A stretch of DNA of 64,000 nt from NCBI RefSeq assembly GCF_018885265.1, contig NZ_CP076538.1:4128001-4192000 (forward strand). Reading direction: 5' to 3'. The position numbers and the translations under genes were made by a program. The DNA is from Amycolatopsis aidingensis. GTDB lineage: Bacteria; Actinomycetota; Actinomycetes; Mycobacteriales; Pseudonocardiaceae. The notes below the pieces were generated by a model. That model made no database searches, was not told where the DNA came from, and was given only the letters and a program-made list of their open reading frames with translations. Numbering within the stretch: position 1 is the first letter of the stretch; the number at the start of each line of letters is the position of its first letter. Shown here piece after piece: positions 25,953 to 35,537 of this stretch.

Positions 25953-27029
25953 TTGGCCGTCCCTGTCCAGCAACCCAGCACCGACGACGACCCCGCAGCC
26001 GCACCCGTCATCTCGGCACGCGGCCTGTGGAAGGTGTTCGGCCCCAGAGCCGCCGAGGTGCCCCGCTCCGCCGAGCTGCGGGAGCTGAGCCGGCCGGAGC
26101 TGATGGAGCGGACCGGCTGCACCGCGGCCGTGCGGGAGGTCGACTTCGACGTCTCGCCCGGCGAGGTGTTCGTCGTGATGGGACTGTCCGGTTCGGGCAA
26201 GTCGACCCTCGTCCGCTGCCTCACCCGGCTGATCGAGCCCACTGCGGGCGAGCTCTCCTTCGAAGGCGAGGATCTGCTGGCCGCGGACGCCAAGCAGCTG
26301 CGTACCTTGCGGCGCAACAAGTTCTCCATGGTGTTCCAGCACTTCGGACTGTTGCCGCATCGCAGCGTCGTCGAAAATGTCGGTTTTGGACTGGAGGTAC
26401 GCGGCGTCGGCAAGGCGGAGCGGCTGCGGCGCGCGAACGAGGTCATCGAGCTGGTCGGCCTGGACAGCTACCGCAACTCCTACCCCGACCAGCTCTCCGG
26501 CGGTATGCAGCAGCGCGTCGGACTGGCCAGGGCGCTGGCCGGTGAGCCGGACGTGCTGTTCTTCGACGAGCCGTTCTCCGCGCTGGACCCGCTGATCCGG
26601 CGGGAGATGCAGAACGAGGTCATCCACCTGCACCGCACCGTCGGCAAGACCATGGTGTTCATCACCCATGACCTTTCCGAGGCGCTCAAGCTCGGCGACC
26701 GGATCCTGATCATGCGGGACGGCCAGATGGTCCAGCTCGGCACCGGCGACGAGCTGGTCGGCGCGCCCGCGGACGACTACGTCCGCGACTTCGTCCGGGA
26801 CGTCCCGCGCGCGGACGTGCTCACCCTCAAGTGGATCATGCGCGAGCCGCGGCCGGGCGACGAGCTGGACGGCCCCGAACTCGGGCCGGACACCCTCGCC
26901 AGGGAGGCGACCCGCAGCGTGCTCACCGCTGGCAAGCCGGTGAAAGTCGTGCGGGACGGCGAACTGCTCGGGATCGTCAGCGACGAGGAGATCCTGACCC
27001 TCGTCGTCGGCCGGGGGGACGAGGAGTGA
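25953..27029 (+). CDS. glycine betaine/proline-type ABC transporter ATPase (ProV/OpuAA-like)
   Basis: A 358-residue ATPase beginning at a TTG (25953) shortly after AAGGTG. It has the ProV-type N-terminal extension before Walker A ([20 protein letters not shown]). The nucleotide site is complete: [10 protein letters not shown]-loop [13 protein letters not shown], signature LSGGMQQR, Walker B VLFFDEP and switch HD in ITHDLSEAL. After about residue 260 a CBS-like tail ([20 protein letters not shown]) may sense ionic strength, as in OpuA-type systems. It overlaps the permease start by one base (TGATG). It energises import of quaternary amines such as glycine betaine; the exact ligand is inferred from family. 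Confidence 0.92.
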   Translation: MAVPVQQPSTDDDPAAAPVISARGLWKVFGPRAAEVPRSAELRELSRPELMERTGCTAAVREVDFDVSPGEVFVVMGLSGSGKSTLVRCLTRLIEPTAGELSFEGEDLLAADAKQLRTLRRNKFSMVFQHFGLLPHRSVVENVGFGLEVRGVGKAERLRRANEVIELVGLDSYRNSYPDQLSGGMQQRVGLARALAGEPDVLFFDEPFSALDPLIRREMQNEVIHLHRTVGKTMVFITHDLSEALKLGDRILIMRDGQMVQLGTGDELVGAPADDYVRDFVRDVPRADVLTLKWIMREPRPGDELDGPELGPDTLAREATRSVLTAGKPVKVVRDGELLGIVSDEEILTLVVGRGDEE

Positions 27030-29017
27030 TGGCGGTACTGGACGCCGCGAGGAGCACCGTCGGCGCCGCCGCGCGGCACCCTCGCCGCGGGCTGGTCGTG
27101 CTGGGCATCCTGGCCTGCTGGCTGCTGCTGTGGCTGTTCCTGCGCGGCACGCACACCCTGGCGCTCGGGCCGGCCCAGCTCACCTCGCTGCACGAGTGGC
27201 TGAATGAGGTCCGCGACGCGATCGGCGCCAACCGCAACAGCAACCCGATCTTCCTCTACTTCTTCAACGAGATCCGGCTGGTCATCGACGAGTTCGTCAC
27301 CTTCATCCAGTCGCTGTTCGCCCGGCCGGCCTACGGCTCGCCGATCCCGGTGCTCGGCTGGCTCGGCGTGGTCGCCGTGGCGGGCTACGTCTCCTATGCG
27401 GTGGCCAACCTGCGGGTCGCCCTGCTGGCCATGGGCGGCCTGGCCTTCCTCGGGTTGCAGGGGCTGTGGCAGGAGAGCATGGACACCCTGGCGCTGACCA
27501 CGGCCGCGGTGCTGATCGCCCTGCTGTTCGGGATCCCGCTCGGCATGGCGGCGGGGCTCTCCGACCGGTTCCACCGGCTCATCACGCCGGTGCTGGACTT
27601 CATGCAGACGATGCCGCCGTTCGTCTACCTCGCGCCGCTGACGCTGTTCTTCCTGATCGGCCCGGCCTCGGCGACCATCGCCACGCTGATCTACGCCGCT
27701 CCCCCGACGATCCGGCTCACCGCGCATGGCGTGCGGTCGGTGCCACGGCCGATGGTCGAGGCCAGCGAGTCACTCGGCGCAACCAGGCGGCAGACCCTGA
27801 CCAAGGTGCTGCTGCCTGCCGCCAAGCGCACCATCGTGCTCGGCATCAACCAGACGATCATGGCGGCGCTGGCGATGGTCACGGTCGCCGCACTGATCGA
27901 CGCCCCCGGGCTGGGCAAGACCGTGGTGAGCGCACTGGGCACGCTCGAGGTCGGCCAGGCGTTCAACGGCGGGCTGGCCATCGTGGTGCTGGCGATCGTG
28001 CTGGACCGGGTCACCACCGCGGCCAGCGGACGGGCCGAGCGGGCCCGGCTGGCCACCCGCGGGCTTGCCGCCAGGCTGCGACCCGCGGCTCTGCTCGGCG
28101 GCGGGATCGCCGCCGCGGTCGCGGTGTGGTTCTCCCGCACCTATGTCTGGGCCGCGGAGTTCCCGGACGAGGTGAGCATCGGCGACGACATCGCGTTGGC
28201 CGTGGCGAACGCCACCGACTGGGTGAAGGAGAACCTGGTCACCGTCACGAACGGGATCAAGAACGGGGTGACCGAGGCCCTGATCAACCCGCTGCAGGCG
28301 CTGCTGGTGCAATCCCCATGGTGGCTGGTCGCCGGCGTGGTGCTGGCCATCGCGATCGTGCTCGGCAACCTGCGCGCGGTGCTAGTGTCCATTGTCTGCA
28401 TCGCGCTGCTGATCGGCTCCGGGCTGTGGCAGAACAGCATGATCACCCTGGCGGCCACCCTGGTCGCCACCACGATCGTGGTGCTGCTCGGCCTGGTGGT
28501 CGGGGTCTGGATGGGCCGCAGCGGCAGGGCCGACCGGATCATCCGGCCGCTACTGGACGCCGGGCAGACCATGCCGCCGTTCGTCTACCTCGTGCCCTTC
28601 CTCGCGCTGTTCGCGGCCTCCCGGTTCACCGCCATCGCGGCCGCCGTGGTGTACGCGGCCCCGGTGACCATCAAGATCGTCGCGGACGGGATCCGCGGGG
28701 TGCCCGCGACCACCGTCGAGGCTGCCACGGCCACCGGCGCGAGCACCTGGCAGACCATCACCAAGGTGCAGTTGCCGATGGCGCGCAGGGCGCTGACCCT
28801 GGCCACCAACCAGGGCCTGATCTATGTGCTGTCCATGGTGGTCGTCGGCGGCCTTGTCGGCGCGGGCGCGCTCGGCTTCGACGTGGTCGCCGGCTTCTCC
28901 CAGGGCCAGCTGTTCGGCAAGGGCCTCGCGGCGGGCGTCGCGATCGTGCTGCTCGGCGTCATGCTCGATCGCATCTCGCAGGCCGCCGCGAACCGGTCCG
29001 GCCGGATCACGACCTGA
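27029..29017 (+). CDS. fused double permease of betaine-type ABC transporter
   Basis: A 662-residue protein containing two ProW-like permease halves in one chain. The first half (to about 330) and second half (about 400-650) each carry similar segments: MQTMPPFVYLAPLTLFFL versus AGQTMPPFVYLVPFLALF. The cytoplasmic coupling loops are VEASESLGATRRQTLTKVLLPAA versus VEAATATGASTWQTITKVQLPMA, shown here only as landmarks. A long extracytoplasmic stretch separates them. Usual ProW proteins have one such domain and dimerise, so this fusion should form the whole channel alone. It overlaps the ATPase stop by one base and is followed 22 bases later by the binding protein. About ten or more membrane helices are present. 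Confidence 0.9.
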   Translation: MAVLDAARSTVGAAARHPRRGLVVLGILACWLLLWLFLRGTHTLALGPAQLTSLHEWLNEVRDAIGANRNSNPIFLYFFNEIRLVIDEFVTFIQSLFARPAYGSPIPVLGWLGVVAVAGYVSYAVANLRVALLAMGGLAFLGLQGLWQESMDTLALTTAAVLIALLFGIPLGMAAGLSDRFHRLITPVLDFMQTMPPFVYLAPLTLFFLIGPASATIATLIYAAPPTIRLTAHGVRSVPRPMVEASESLGATRRQTLTKVLLPAAKRTIVLGINQTIMAALAMVTVAALIDAPGLGKTVVSALGTLEVGQAFNGGLAIVVLAIVLDRVTTAASGRAERARLATRGLAARLRPAALLGGGIAAAVAVWFSRTYVWAAEFPDEVSIGDDIALAVANATDWVKENLVTVTNGIKNGVTEALINPLQALLVQSPWWLVAGVVLAIAIVLGNLRAVLVSIVCIALLIGSGLWQNSMITLAATLVATTIVVLLGLVVGVWMGRSGRADRIIRPLLDAGQTMPPFVYLVPFLALFAASRFTAIAAAVVYAAPVTIKIVADGIRGVPATTVEAATATGASTWQTITKVQLPMARRALTLATNQGLIYVLSMVVVGGLVGAGALGFDVVAGFSQGQLFGKGLAAGVAIVLLGVMLDRISQAAANRSGRITT

Positions 29018-29039
29018 AACAAGGTAAGGAGGTTCCCTC

Positions 29040-30014
29040 GTGGGACAGAACAGGACCGCCACCACCAGGCTGGCGCTCGGCACCGGGATCGCGCTGGTCG
29101 CGGCGCTGGGCCTGGCAGGCTGCGGCGGGGCGAAGGTCGGCGAGTCCGGTGGCGATTCCGCCTCCGGGGAGTGCGGCACGTTCAACCTGGCCATCAACCC
29201 GTGGGTCGGGTACAAGGCGAACGCCGCGGTGATCGCGCATGTCGCGGAGACCGAGCTGGGCTGCACGGTGAACAAGAAGGATCTCAAGGAGGAGATCGCC
29301 TGGCAGGGCTTCGGCAGCGGCGAGGTCGACGCCATCGTGGAGAACTGGGGGCACGCCGACCTCAAGAAGAAGTACATCGAGGAGCAGCAGACCGCCGTCG
29401 AGGCGGGCTCCACCGGGGTCGACGGTGAGATCGGCTGGTACGTGCCGCCGTGGATGGTGGAGAAGTACCCGGACATCACCGACTGGAAGAACCTGAACAA
29501 GTACTCCGACCTGTTCCAGACCTCCGAGTCGGGGGACAAGGGCCAGCTGCTCGACGGCGACCCCTCGTTCGTCACCAACGACGAGGCGCTGGTGCGCAAC
29601 CTGGACCTGGACTACAAGGTGGTCTACGGCGGCAGCGAGACCGCGCTGATCCAGGGGTTCCGGCAGGCTCAGGAGCAGAAGAAGCCATTCCTCGGCTATT
29701 TCTACTCGCCGCACTGGCTGTTCCAGGACATCAAGCTGGCCAAGGTGCAGCTGCCGCCGCATACCGAGGGCTGCGACGCCGATGAGCAGAAGGTGGCCTG
29801 CGGTTATCCGGAATACGACCTGGACAAGATCGTGAGCAAGAAGTTCGCCGACGCGGGCGGGCCGGCATACCAGCTGGTGCAGAACTTCAAGTGGACCAAC
29901 GAGGACCAGAACGTGGTCGCCGGTTACATCGCCAAGGACAAGATGTCGCCGGAGGCCGCCGCCAAGAAGTGGGTGGAGGAGAACCAGGACAAGGTCGAGG
30001 CGTGGCTGCCATGA
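29040..30014 (+). CDS. glycine betaine-type substrate-binding lipoprotein (OpuAC/ProX)
   Basis: A 324-residue lipoprotein. GTG 29040 follows AGGAGG by 8 bases. The signal peptide ends in a lipobox (LGLAGC). The mature protein has the OpuAC fold signatures NLAINPWVGYKANAAVI, then WQGFGSGEVDAIVENWGH, VPPWMVEKYP and GYFYSPHWLF, with several tryptophans/tyrosines expected to cage a trimethylammonium group. It delivers ligand to the double permease encoded upstream. Length and order (ATPase, permease, binding protein) fit compatible-solute uptake operons. A hairpin terminator follows at 30062. Confidence 0.9.
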   Translation: MGQNRTATTRLALGTGIALVAALGLAGCGGAKVGESGGDSASGECGTFNLAINPWVGYKANAAVIAHVAETELGCTVNKKDLKEEIAWQGFGSGEVDAIVENWGHADLKKKYIEEQQTAVEAGSTGVDGEIGWYVPPWMVEKYPDITDWKNLNKYSDLFQTSESGDKGQLLDGDPSFVTNDEALVRNLDLDYKVVYGGSETALIQGFRQAQEQKKPFLGYFYSPHWLFQDIKLAKVQLPPHTEGCDADEQKVACGYPEYDLDKIVSKKFADAGGPAYQLVQNFKWTNEDQNVVAGYIAKDKMSPEAAAKKWVEENQDKVEAWLP

Positions 30015-30061
30015 GCGCCGGGTAAAGCAGGAGCGCTGAGCTCGACCAGCTGACGGTACGG

Positions 30062-30100
30062 AAGTCGGCCGCCATTCCTACTGGCGGCCGACTTTCCGTT
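30062..30100 (+). terminator. hairpin terminator after betaine operon
   Basis: AAGTCGGCCGCCA (30062-30074) pairs perfectly with TGGCGGCCGACTT (30082-30094) with a 7-base loop, followed by TCCGTTT. It closes the betaine operon and faces the convergent lsr2 gene. Confidence 0.85.
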
Positions 30101-30170
30101 TACCCGATTTGCCTCCGGACCTGCGCAAGCCCGGCCCGGAATCTTGTCCACGCACCGCGGCCCGCGGCGG

Positions 30171-30515
30171 TTACTTCTTGCCGTGGTAGGCCTCGACCAC
30201 CTCGGCGGGGATACGACCACGGTCGGAGATCTCGTAACCCTGATCCCGCGCCCAGGCACGAATCGCCTGATTCTGCTCACGGTCGGCACTCGCCGGCCGG
30301 GCCCCATTGCGCGCACCGCGCTTCGCGGTGCGCTTGCGGCCACCCGCCCGGCGGGCGTGCTCCACGTACTGGGCCAGAACGTCCCGCAACTCTTCCGCGT
30401 TCTCCTCGGAAAGGTCGATCTGGTAGGTGACGCCGTCCAGGCCGAACTCGACGGTCTCCTGCGCTTCGGAACCGTCGATGTCGTCAACCAACGAGACCAG
30501 GACCTGCTGTGCCAT
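30171..30515 (-). CDS. lsr2: Lsr2 nucleoid-associated protein
   Basis: A 114-residue Lsr2, the actinobacterial H-NS analogue that silences AT-rich and acquired genes. The ATG at 30515 has GAGGAG upstream. The N-terminal dimerisation part reads [17 protein letters not shown] and [16 protein letters not shown]. The C-terminal DNA-binding helix pair holds the AT-hook-like RGR in [16 protein letters not shown] basic linker ([11 protein letters not shown]) joins them. Length and both domains are standard. It is a single gene with its promoter in the AT-richer region beyond 30516. Confidence 0.95.
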   Translation of the reverse strand: MAQQVLVSLVDDIDGSEAQETVEFGLDGVTYQIDLSEENAEELRDVLAQYVEHARRAGGRKRTAKRGARNGARPASADREQNQAIRAWARDQGYEISDRGRIPAEVVEAYHGKK

Positions 30516-31218
30516 CTTTCTCCTCTTTCACTGAGCACTCGTCCAACGGTGACATGTCATAACAGCTGAGCCACATGCCCCATCGTGGCAGACCGGGAAC
30601 CCACAGATGTCGCTCATTCACCCGGCTACCGCCAATCGCCAGTAGATTTCTACCACCCGATCTCGGCAATCATACCCGGAAGGCCACCTTCATGTTGACA
30701 CCGTATACCCGAGCGTCGTCGTTCGAGCAAGGGATCCGGTCTCCGCATGATAGACACCGGACCGCGCACATACCCAGCCGAATTCGAGTTCCATTCGGCT
30801 TACACCCTTCCACTAGTGCCGAGATCTGTCGGAACCGAGGTTCGGCATCCGGGCAGCATCTACCCGTACGATGTACGGCACCAATGTTCTCGATACTGGC
30901 ACGATGTGCGACGGAACACTTCGGACAGCATCGCGCACACCATCGAGGGAAACCGGGAAGCCGGTAGAACGCTCGTTTGGTTCCGCTGAGCCGGCCTCAG
31001 TGCCTTTTCCTAAACTCGCGGACGCGGTCGGCTCGGCCGGGCTCGGACACCGTCACGATCGTCACCATCGCAGGTCATGCGCCCGGTCTCGCCGCCGCGG
31101 GCTCCTCGCCGCTGAGCGCAGCGGCGCGAAGCGCCTCGGTTCGGGTGGCGGTGGGAGACGGGCGGGCGAGTTCTTCCACTCACCCTGAGCAGTGAAAGTC
31201 CAGTTCGGGAACGCGCTC
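30516..31218. other. intergenic region upstream of lsr2, no gene supported
   Basis: About 700 bases, more AT-rich than the flanking genes up to about 31000. Open frames of up to 130 codons exist, but they lack ribosome sites and their products do not look like folded proteins. The lsr2 promoter must lie here. An ancient degraded gene cannot be excluded. I see no repeat or clear hairpin. Confidence 0.5.
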
Positions 31219-32118
31219 TCAGGCAAGACCGCGCAGGATGGCCGATGGCGGGCGGGTTCCCCGGATGCTGGCCACCATTTCCAGTACGCGACGGGTCTGC
31301 CGAACCTGGTGCGCGCGAAACACCGCGGCCCCGCTCACGGCCGCGACGGCGGTGGCGGCCAGGGTTCCGTCCAGTCTGCCCGCCATGTCGACGCCGATCG
31401 TCTCGCCGACGAAATCCTTGTTCGACAGTGCCATCAGCACCGGCCACCCGGTGTCCACCAGCCGATCCAGCTGGCGCAGCAGTTCCAAGCCGTGCCAGGT
31501 GTTCTTGCCGAAGTCGTGGGTGGGATCGATCAGGATCCCGGCCCGAGGCACGCCCTGCGCCACTGCACGCTCCGCCTGCTCGGTCACCTCGTCCACCACC
31601 GCGGCCACGACATCGGGATAACGGACCCGGTGCGGCCTGCTGCGCGGCGTCAGCCCGCCGGTGTGCGAGCACACGTAACCCGCGCCGAACTCGGCGGCCA
31701 CCCCGACCAGCTCGGGGTCGTGCCCTGCCCAGGTGTCGTTGATGAGGTCGGCTCCGGCGTGGCAGGCCTGCCTGCCGACCGAGTGCCGCCAGGTGTCCAC
31801 GCTGATCACCACCTCGGGGAACCGGCGCCGGGCCCAGGCGACGGTCGGCACGACCCGCCGGACCTCCTCGTCCACGTCCACCTCGGGACCGGGACCCGCC
31901 TTCACACCACCGATGTCGATGATGTCCGCCCCGTCCGCGACGGCCTGCTCAATGGCGTCCCTGGCCCGCTCGTCGGTGAAGGTGGCTCCCCGGTCGTAGA
32001 ACGAGTCCGGGGTGCGGTTGATGATGGCCATCACCAGCGCCCGGTCGGTAGCCACACGCTTGCCACGGAACACCAGCTCCGGCACGGCGGGCGGCACCCA
32101 GTCGGTCACATCCCCCAT
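31219..32118 (-). CDS. dihydropteroate synthase-like protein (FolP2-type)
   Basis: About 299 residues. The ATG at 32118 is chosen; GTGs at 32133 and just inside are possible. It overlaps the amidase stop by about 13 bases. The TIM-barrel motifs are clear: MAIINRTPDSFYDRGATF, then DIIDIGGVKAGPG (canonical DHPS has DIGGESTRPG), ISVDTWRHSV, LINDTWAGHD and LIDPTHDFGKNTWHGLELLR. The changed GGVKAGP loop and no pairing with other folate genes fit the actinobacterial FolP2 group. Members of that group have been reported to lack ordinary dihydropteroate synthase activity. So the fold is certain, but the reaction is not. Confidence 0.85.
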   Translation of the reverse strand: MGDVTDWVPPAVPELVFRGKRVATDRALVMAIINRTPDSFYDRGATFTDERARDAIEQAVADGADIIDIGGVKAGPGPEVDVDEEVRRVVPTVAWARRRFPEVVISVDTWRHSVGRQACHAGADLINDTWAGHDPELVGVAAEFGAGYVCSHTGGLTPRSRPHRVRYPDVVAAVVDEVTEQAERAVAQGVPRAGILIDPTHDFGKNTWHGLELLRQLDRLVDTGWPVLMALSNKDFVGETIGVDMAGRLDGTLAATAVAAVSGAAVFRAHQVRQTRRVLEMVASIRGTRPPSAILRGLA

Positions 32119-33587
32119 GGTGCCAGGCCCCACGGACGCTCGGCTTCGATCTGGGTGGCCAGCGCCAGCAGCAGGCCCTCACTGCCGAGACCGCCGACGA
32201 ACTGCACGCCCAGCGGAAGGCCGGCCGGGGTGCGATAGGTGGGCACACTCATCGCGGGCCGCCCGGTGATATTCGCGAGCTGGGTGTACGGCGTGCGCGC
32301 CAGGTTGGCCAGTACCACCTGGTCGGCCGCGCGGCTGGACATCAACCGGCCGGCGAGCCCAAACCGCAGCATGACCGTGCCCGCGGCCCGCATCCAGGCC
32401 GGGACATCGAGTTCCCCGATCCGGGAAGGCGGATGCGCCAGCGTCGGGGTCAGCAGCAGGTCATAGCGCCGATGAAAGCTGGCCAGTGCCCGGTTGTAGT
32501 CGTTCCACCGCTCGTGCGCCGCCAGGTAGTCCACCGCGCCCAGTGCCCGGCCCGCGGCGGCCATCATCCGGGTATCCAGTTCGAAGCCACCCGGCCCCGC
32601 GCCGGTGTCCCGTCGAGTGGCCGCCACCTGCCGGGCGAGGTTGGCGAACCACATGGTGAGGAAGTCGCGGGAGAGCGCGCGCTCGTCCAGGCCGGTCTCG
32701 GCCGGCTCGACCACGTGGCCGAGGCCGGACAGCAACTCCGCGGCATCGGTCACCGCGGCCACCGCCTCCGGATGCACCGCCATCCCCACTGGGGAACGTG
32801 TCGTCCATCCGATCCGGAGCCTGCCGGGGTCGCGGCGCGCGGCCTCCGCATAGGGCTGCGCGGGACGCGCCGCGAGGTAGGGACCGCCCAGGTCCGGCTC
32901 GCCGGTCAGCAGGTCCAGCATCACCGCGGTGTCCCGCACACTCCGCGACACCACCCCGTTGGTGGCGGCACCATGCATCGGCTCGGCGGCACCGGGCCCG
33001 GCGGGCACCAGGCCACGACCTGGCTTCAGCCCGAACAGCCCGCAGCAGGCGGCCGGGATCCGGATCGAACCGCCGCCGTCGTTCGCCCCGGCGACCGGCA
33101 CCACCCCGGCGGCCACCGCGGCCGCCGACCCGCCCGAGGAGCCGCCCGGAGTGTGCTCCCGGTTCCACGGGTTGCGGGCCGGGCCGTGCACCTCCGGCTC
33201 GGTGCTGGGTTTCGCGCCGAACTCGGGGGTGTTGGTCTTGCCGAGGATCACCAGGCCGGCGTCCAGCCAGCGCCGGACCACCATGCTGTGCTCGGCCACC
33301 GGCCGGTGCTGCAGGGCCCGGCAGCCCGCACCGGTTGGCAGGCCGGCGTAGTCCTGCAACAGATCCTTGATCAGGAACGGCACCCCGGCGAGTGGACCGG
33401 ATAGCTCGCCGGTGGCCCGCGCGCGAGCCACCTCGTACATCGGCCGCACGATCGCGTTCAGTTCGCCGTTGACCCGTTCGGCGCGGGCTATCGCCGCCTC
33501 GAGCAGTTCGGCTGGGGACACCTCTCCCCTGGTGACCAGGCCGGCCAGGCCGACGGCGTCATATCGGCGATAGTCCGCGAAGTCCAT
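32106..33587 (-). CDS. amidase signature family hydrolase
   Basis: A 493-residue amidase with the Ser-cisSer-Lys machinery. The Lys is in GVPFLIKDLL (about residue 74), the cis-Ser in TPGGSSGGSAAAV (about 150), and the nucleophile region in GANDGGGSIRIPAACCGLFGLKPG (about 175), where the serine precedes IRIP. Length and motif spacing match bacterial amidases/6-aminohexanoate-cyclic-dimer hydrolase-like enzymes. ATG 33587 begins a product reading MDFADYRRYDAVGLA. It overlaps the FolP2-like gene, so the two are co-expressed. Substrate (small amide) is not deducible. Confidence 0.92.
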   Translation of the reverse strand: MDFADYRRYDAVGLAGLVTRGEVSPAELLEAAIARAERVNGELNAIVRPMYEVARARATGELSGPLAGVPFLIKDLLQDYAGLPTGAGCRALQHRPVAEHSMVVRRWLDAGLVILGKTNTPEFGAKPSTEPEVHGPARNPWNREHTPGGSSGGSAAAVAAGVVPVAGANDGGGSIRIPAACCGLFGLKPGRGLVPAGPGAAEPMHGAATNGVVSRSVRDTAVMLDLLTGEPDLGGPYLAARPAQPYAEAARRDPGRLRIGWTTRSPVGMAVHPEAVAAVTDAAELLSGLGHVVEPAETGLDERALSRDFLTMWFANLARQVAATRRDTGAGPGGFELDTRMMAAAGRALGAVDYLAAHERWNDYNRALASFHRRYDLLLTPTLAHPPSRIGELDVPAWMRAAGTVMLRFGLAGRLMSSRAADQVVLANLARTPYTQLANITGRPAMSVPTYRTPAGLPLGVQFVGGLGSEGLLLALATQIEAERPWGLAPWGM

Positions 33588-33625
33588 CCGGCAAGGCTAG
33601 GTGATCGCGTGGTGCGCGGGCGGGA

Positions 33626-33958
33626 TCAGCTCCCGGTCCGCGGTCGCGGCGGGCGGGGCCTGCGGAACAACTTGGCCAGCAGGCCCGGTGCCGCCTCCTG
33701 CACCGGCTCGACCGGCCGCGCCGCGCGTAGCACGTCCACGCACCGGGCGCAGGCCTGCCCCGGGGGCGCCACCGCGGGAGCGATCTGCACGAGATGGTCG
33801 CAGATGGCGCGGTAGTGCCCGGGAAACGGCGCGGTCGACGCCGCGAACTCCTCATCCGTCACGGCGTGGTCCCTGCCGTCCCGCACGCAGCGAAACCAGG
33901 TGGTGTAGACCCGTGTCGCCACGGCCGCCGTCTCGGACACCTTCGCCGTGAACTCCAT
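33626..33958 (-). CDS. hypothetical protein of 110 residues
   Basis: The ATG at 33958 is preferred over a TTG at 33970. The product begins MEFTAKVSETAAVATRVYTTWF, is mostly helical, and has a CARC pair (ACARCVDVL) and a basic Pro/Arg tail. Coding character is good, and a conserved-looking FPGHYRAICDHLVQIAP stretch is seen, but I recognise no family. It lies 38 bases upstream of the amidase on the same strand and might be co-transcribed with it. Confidence 0.6.
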   Translation of the reverse strand: MEFTAKVSETAAVATRVYTTWFRCVRDGRDHAVTDEEFAASTAPFPGHYRAICDHLVQIAPAVAPPGQACARCVDVLRAARPVEPVQEAAPGLLAKLFRRPRPPRPRTGS

Positions 33959-34096
33959 TCGTGCGCTCAACTCACCCGCCTCACACCGGAGCTACCGCAA
34001 CCACAGGTACGCAATGAGGGTCAAAGGCTACGGAGTAGCCAGGCAATACGTCAACGAGTGTCGTCACGTTGACACTTTTGGCGTAACTCCGAGGGG

Positions 34097-35533
34097 TCAG
34101 AACGGCGTATCGAGTACCCGGAAGCCACCCGGCCGGGCCTCGGCGAGGTGCAGCCGCTGCCGGAGCATGTGCGGTCCGGCCAGCTCGACCTCCCCGCGGG
34201 GCAGATCGGCGCGCAGCCGCCGCAGCTCGCCCGCCACCCCGTGCCGGTCGCCGCGCAGGTTGCGCACCGCCGCCGCGTACAGCAGGACCGTCTCGTACAC
34301 CGCGGCCGACATCGAGGACACCGGCGGCGCCCAGCGGCCGAATGCCTCCCGGTACCTGGCGAGCAGTTCCCGGTTGCGCCGGGTGGGAAGTTGCTGGAAG
34401 TAGCCGAGCGAGGTCCACAGGCCGGTGGCGGCGCGATCACCCATCCGCTCCCGGGTCGACTCGTCCAGCAGCAGGGACAGGGTGCGGCAGCGGTCCCGCA
34501 GGCCCATCGCGAGGCTCTGCTTCTGGAAGGCGACCTCGTCGGCTCCGGCCAGGGTGGACAGCACCAGGTCCGCACCCGAGCGCATGATCTCCTCGATCAC
34601 CGCGGTGAAGTCCCGCGTGCCCAGCGGGACGTACCGCTCGTCCACGATCACGTTGCCGCGTTCGGGCAGCACCGCCCGCGCCGCCGCATGTGCCCCGTGC
34701 GACCAGGAGTAGTCGTCCCCGACGAGGAACCAGTGCCGCGCCCCGGTGTGCCGCATGAACGGCACGACCGCCGCGCGCAGCTGGTCGCCGGGCCGCTCGC
34801 CGAGCCGGAAGACGTGGCCCGGCCCCGCGCCGCCCTCGTTGATCACCGCATGCACCAGGGGGATCCCCTGGTCCTCGACCGCGTGCTGCACCGCGGTGAA
34901 CGTCGCCGAGGTGACGCTGCCGATCAGCACCCGGCAGCCCGCGCGCAGCAGTCGGCGCGCCTCCATGGCGCCCACCTCGGGGCTGGTCGCGTCATCGCCG
35001 ACGAGCAGCCGCACCCGGCTGCCGTGCAGGCCGCCCTCGGCGTTCAGTTCCTCCACCGCGAGCTCCGCCAGATGCTCGCAACCGATGGTGGACACCGCCG
35101 CGGGCCCGGACTGGCTGGTGAGCAGGCCGATCCGGTGGGTGCCGTCCTCTTCCGGCTCCGCGGCAGGCCAGCCGCAGCGCCGGGCCAGCCATTCGACTCC
35201 GCCGTCCTCGACCTGCGCGGTGAGCCGCACGGTGGTCCAGCCGGCCGCGGCGGGCTCGAAGCCCACCCGCAGGCTGCCGCGCCAGGGCTCGTCGTGTGCC
35301 ACCACGATCCGCCGCCCCGGGACGAGCCCGCTGATCCGGCCCAGTATCTGCACGGTGTAGCCGTGCCGGCCACGGCCGACCGGCAGGTGGAACGTCACCG
35401 CCGCGCCGAGGGCGAGCCGGTCGCACTCGGCGTCGAAGACCCATCCGGACCCCCGCCCGGTACCGAACAGGCTGAACACCTCGTCCGGGGTGGCCGCGAT
35501 CGACTCCTCGGCCGAGAGCACCACCGAGCCCAA
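34097..35533 (-). CDS. SRPBCC domain fused to an AmiC/urea-type ligand-binding domain
   Basis: A 478-residue two-domain protein. Residues 1-125 resemble an SRPBCC/START-like pocket (AEESIAATPDEVFSLFGTG, GYTVQILGRISGLVPG). From about 135 on (HRIGLLTSQSGPAAVSTIG, NAEGGLHGSRVRLLVGDD, AMEARRLL, FLVGDDYSWSHGAH) it is a periplasmic-binding-protein type I fold of the branched-chain amino acid/amide group. There is no signal peptide, so the ligand-binding half must work in the cytoplasm, like the regulator AmiC, not as a transporter subunit. The TTG start is 4 bases after the ArsR gene stop, so the two form an operon. It may be a ligand sensor for that regulator; this is inference. Confidence 0.75.
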   Translation of the reverse strand: MGSVVLSAEESIAATPDEVFSLFGTGRGSGWVFDAECDRLALGAAVTFHLPVGRGRHGYTVQILGRISGLVPGRRIVVAHDEPWRGSLRVGFEPAAAGWTTVRLTAQVEDGGVEWLARRCGWPAAEPEEDGTHRIGLLTSQSGPAAVSTIGCEHLAELAVEELNAEGGLHGSRVRLLVGDDATSPEVGAMEARRLLRAGCRVLIGSVTSATFTAVQHAVEDQGIPLVHAVINEGGAGPGHVFRLGERPGDQLRAAVVPFMRHTGARHWFLVGDDYSWSHGAHAAARAVLPERGNVIVDERYVPLGTRDFTAVIEEIMRSGADLVLSTLAGADEVAFQKQSLAMGLRDRCRTLSLLLDESTRERMGDRAATGLWTSLGYFQQLPTRRNRELLARYREAFGRWAPPVSSMSAAVYETVLLYAAAVRNLRGDRHGVAGELRRLRADLPRGEVELAGPHMLRQRLHLAEARPGGFRVLDTPF

Positions 35534-35537
35534 ACTT

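Noticed and set aside
30575..30989. Frames of 80-130 codons upstream of lsr2
   Set aside because: No ribosome sites and no recognisable fold; more likely regulatory DNA.
31010..31672. 220-codon minus-strand frame
   Set aside because: Overlaps the FolP2-like gene in another frame and has shadow-like composition.
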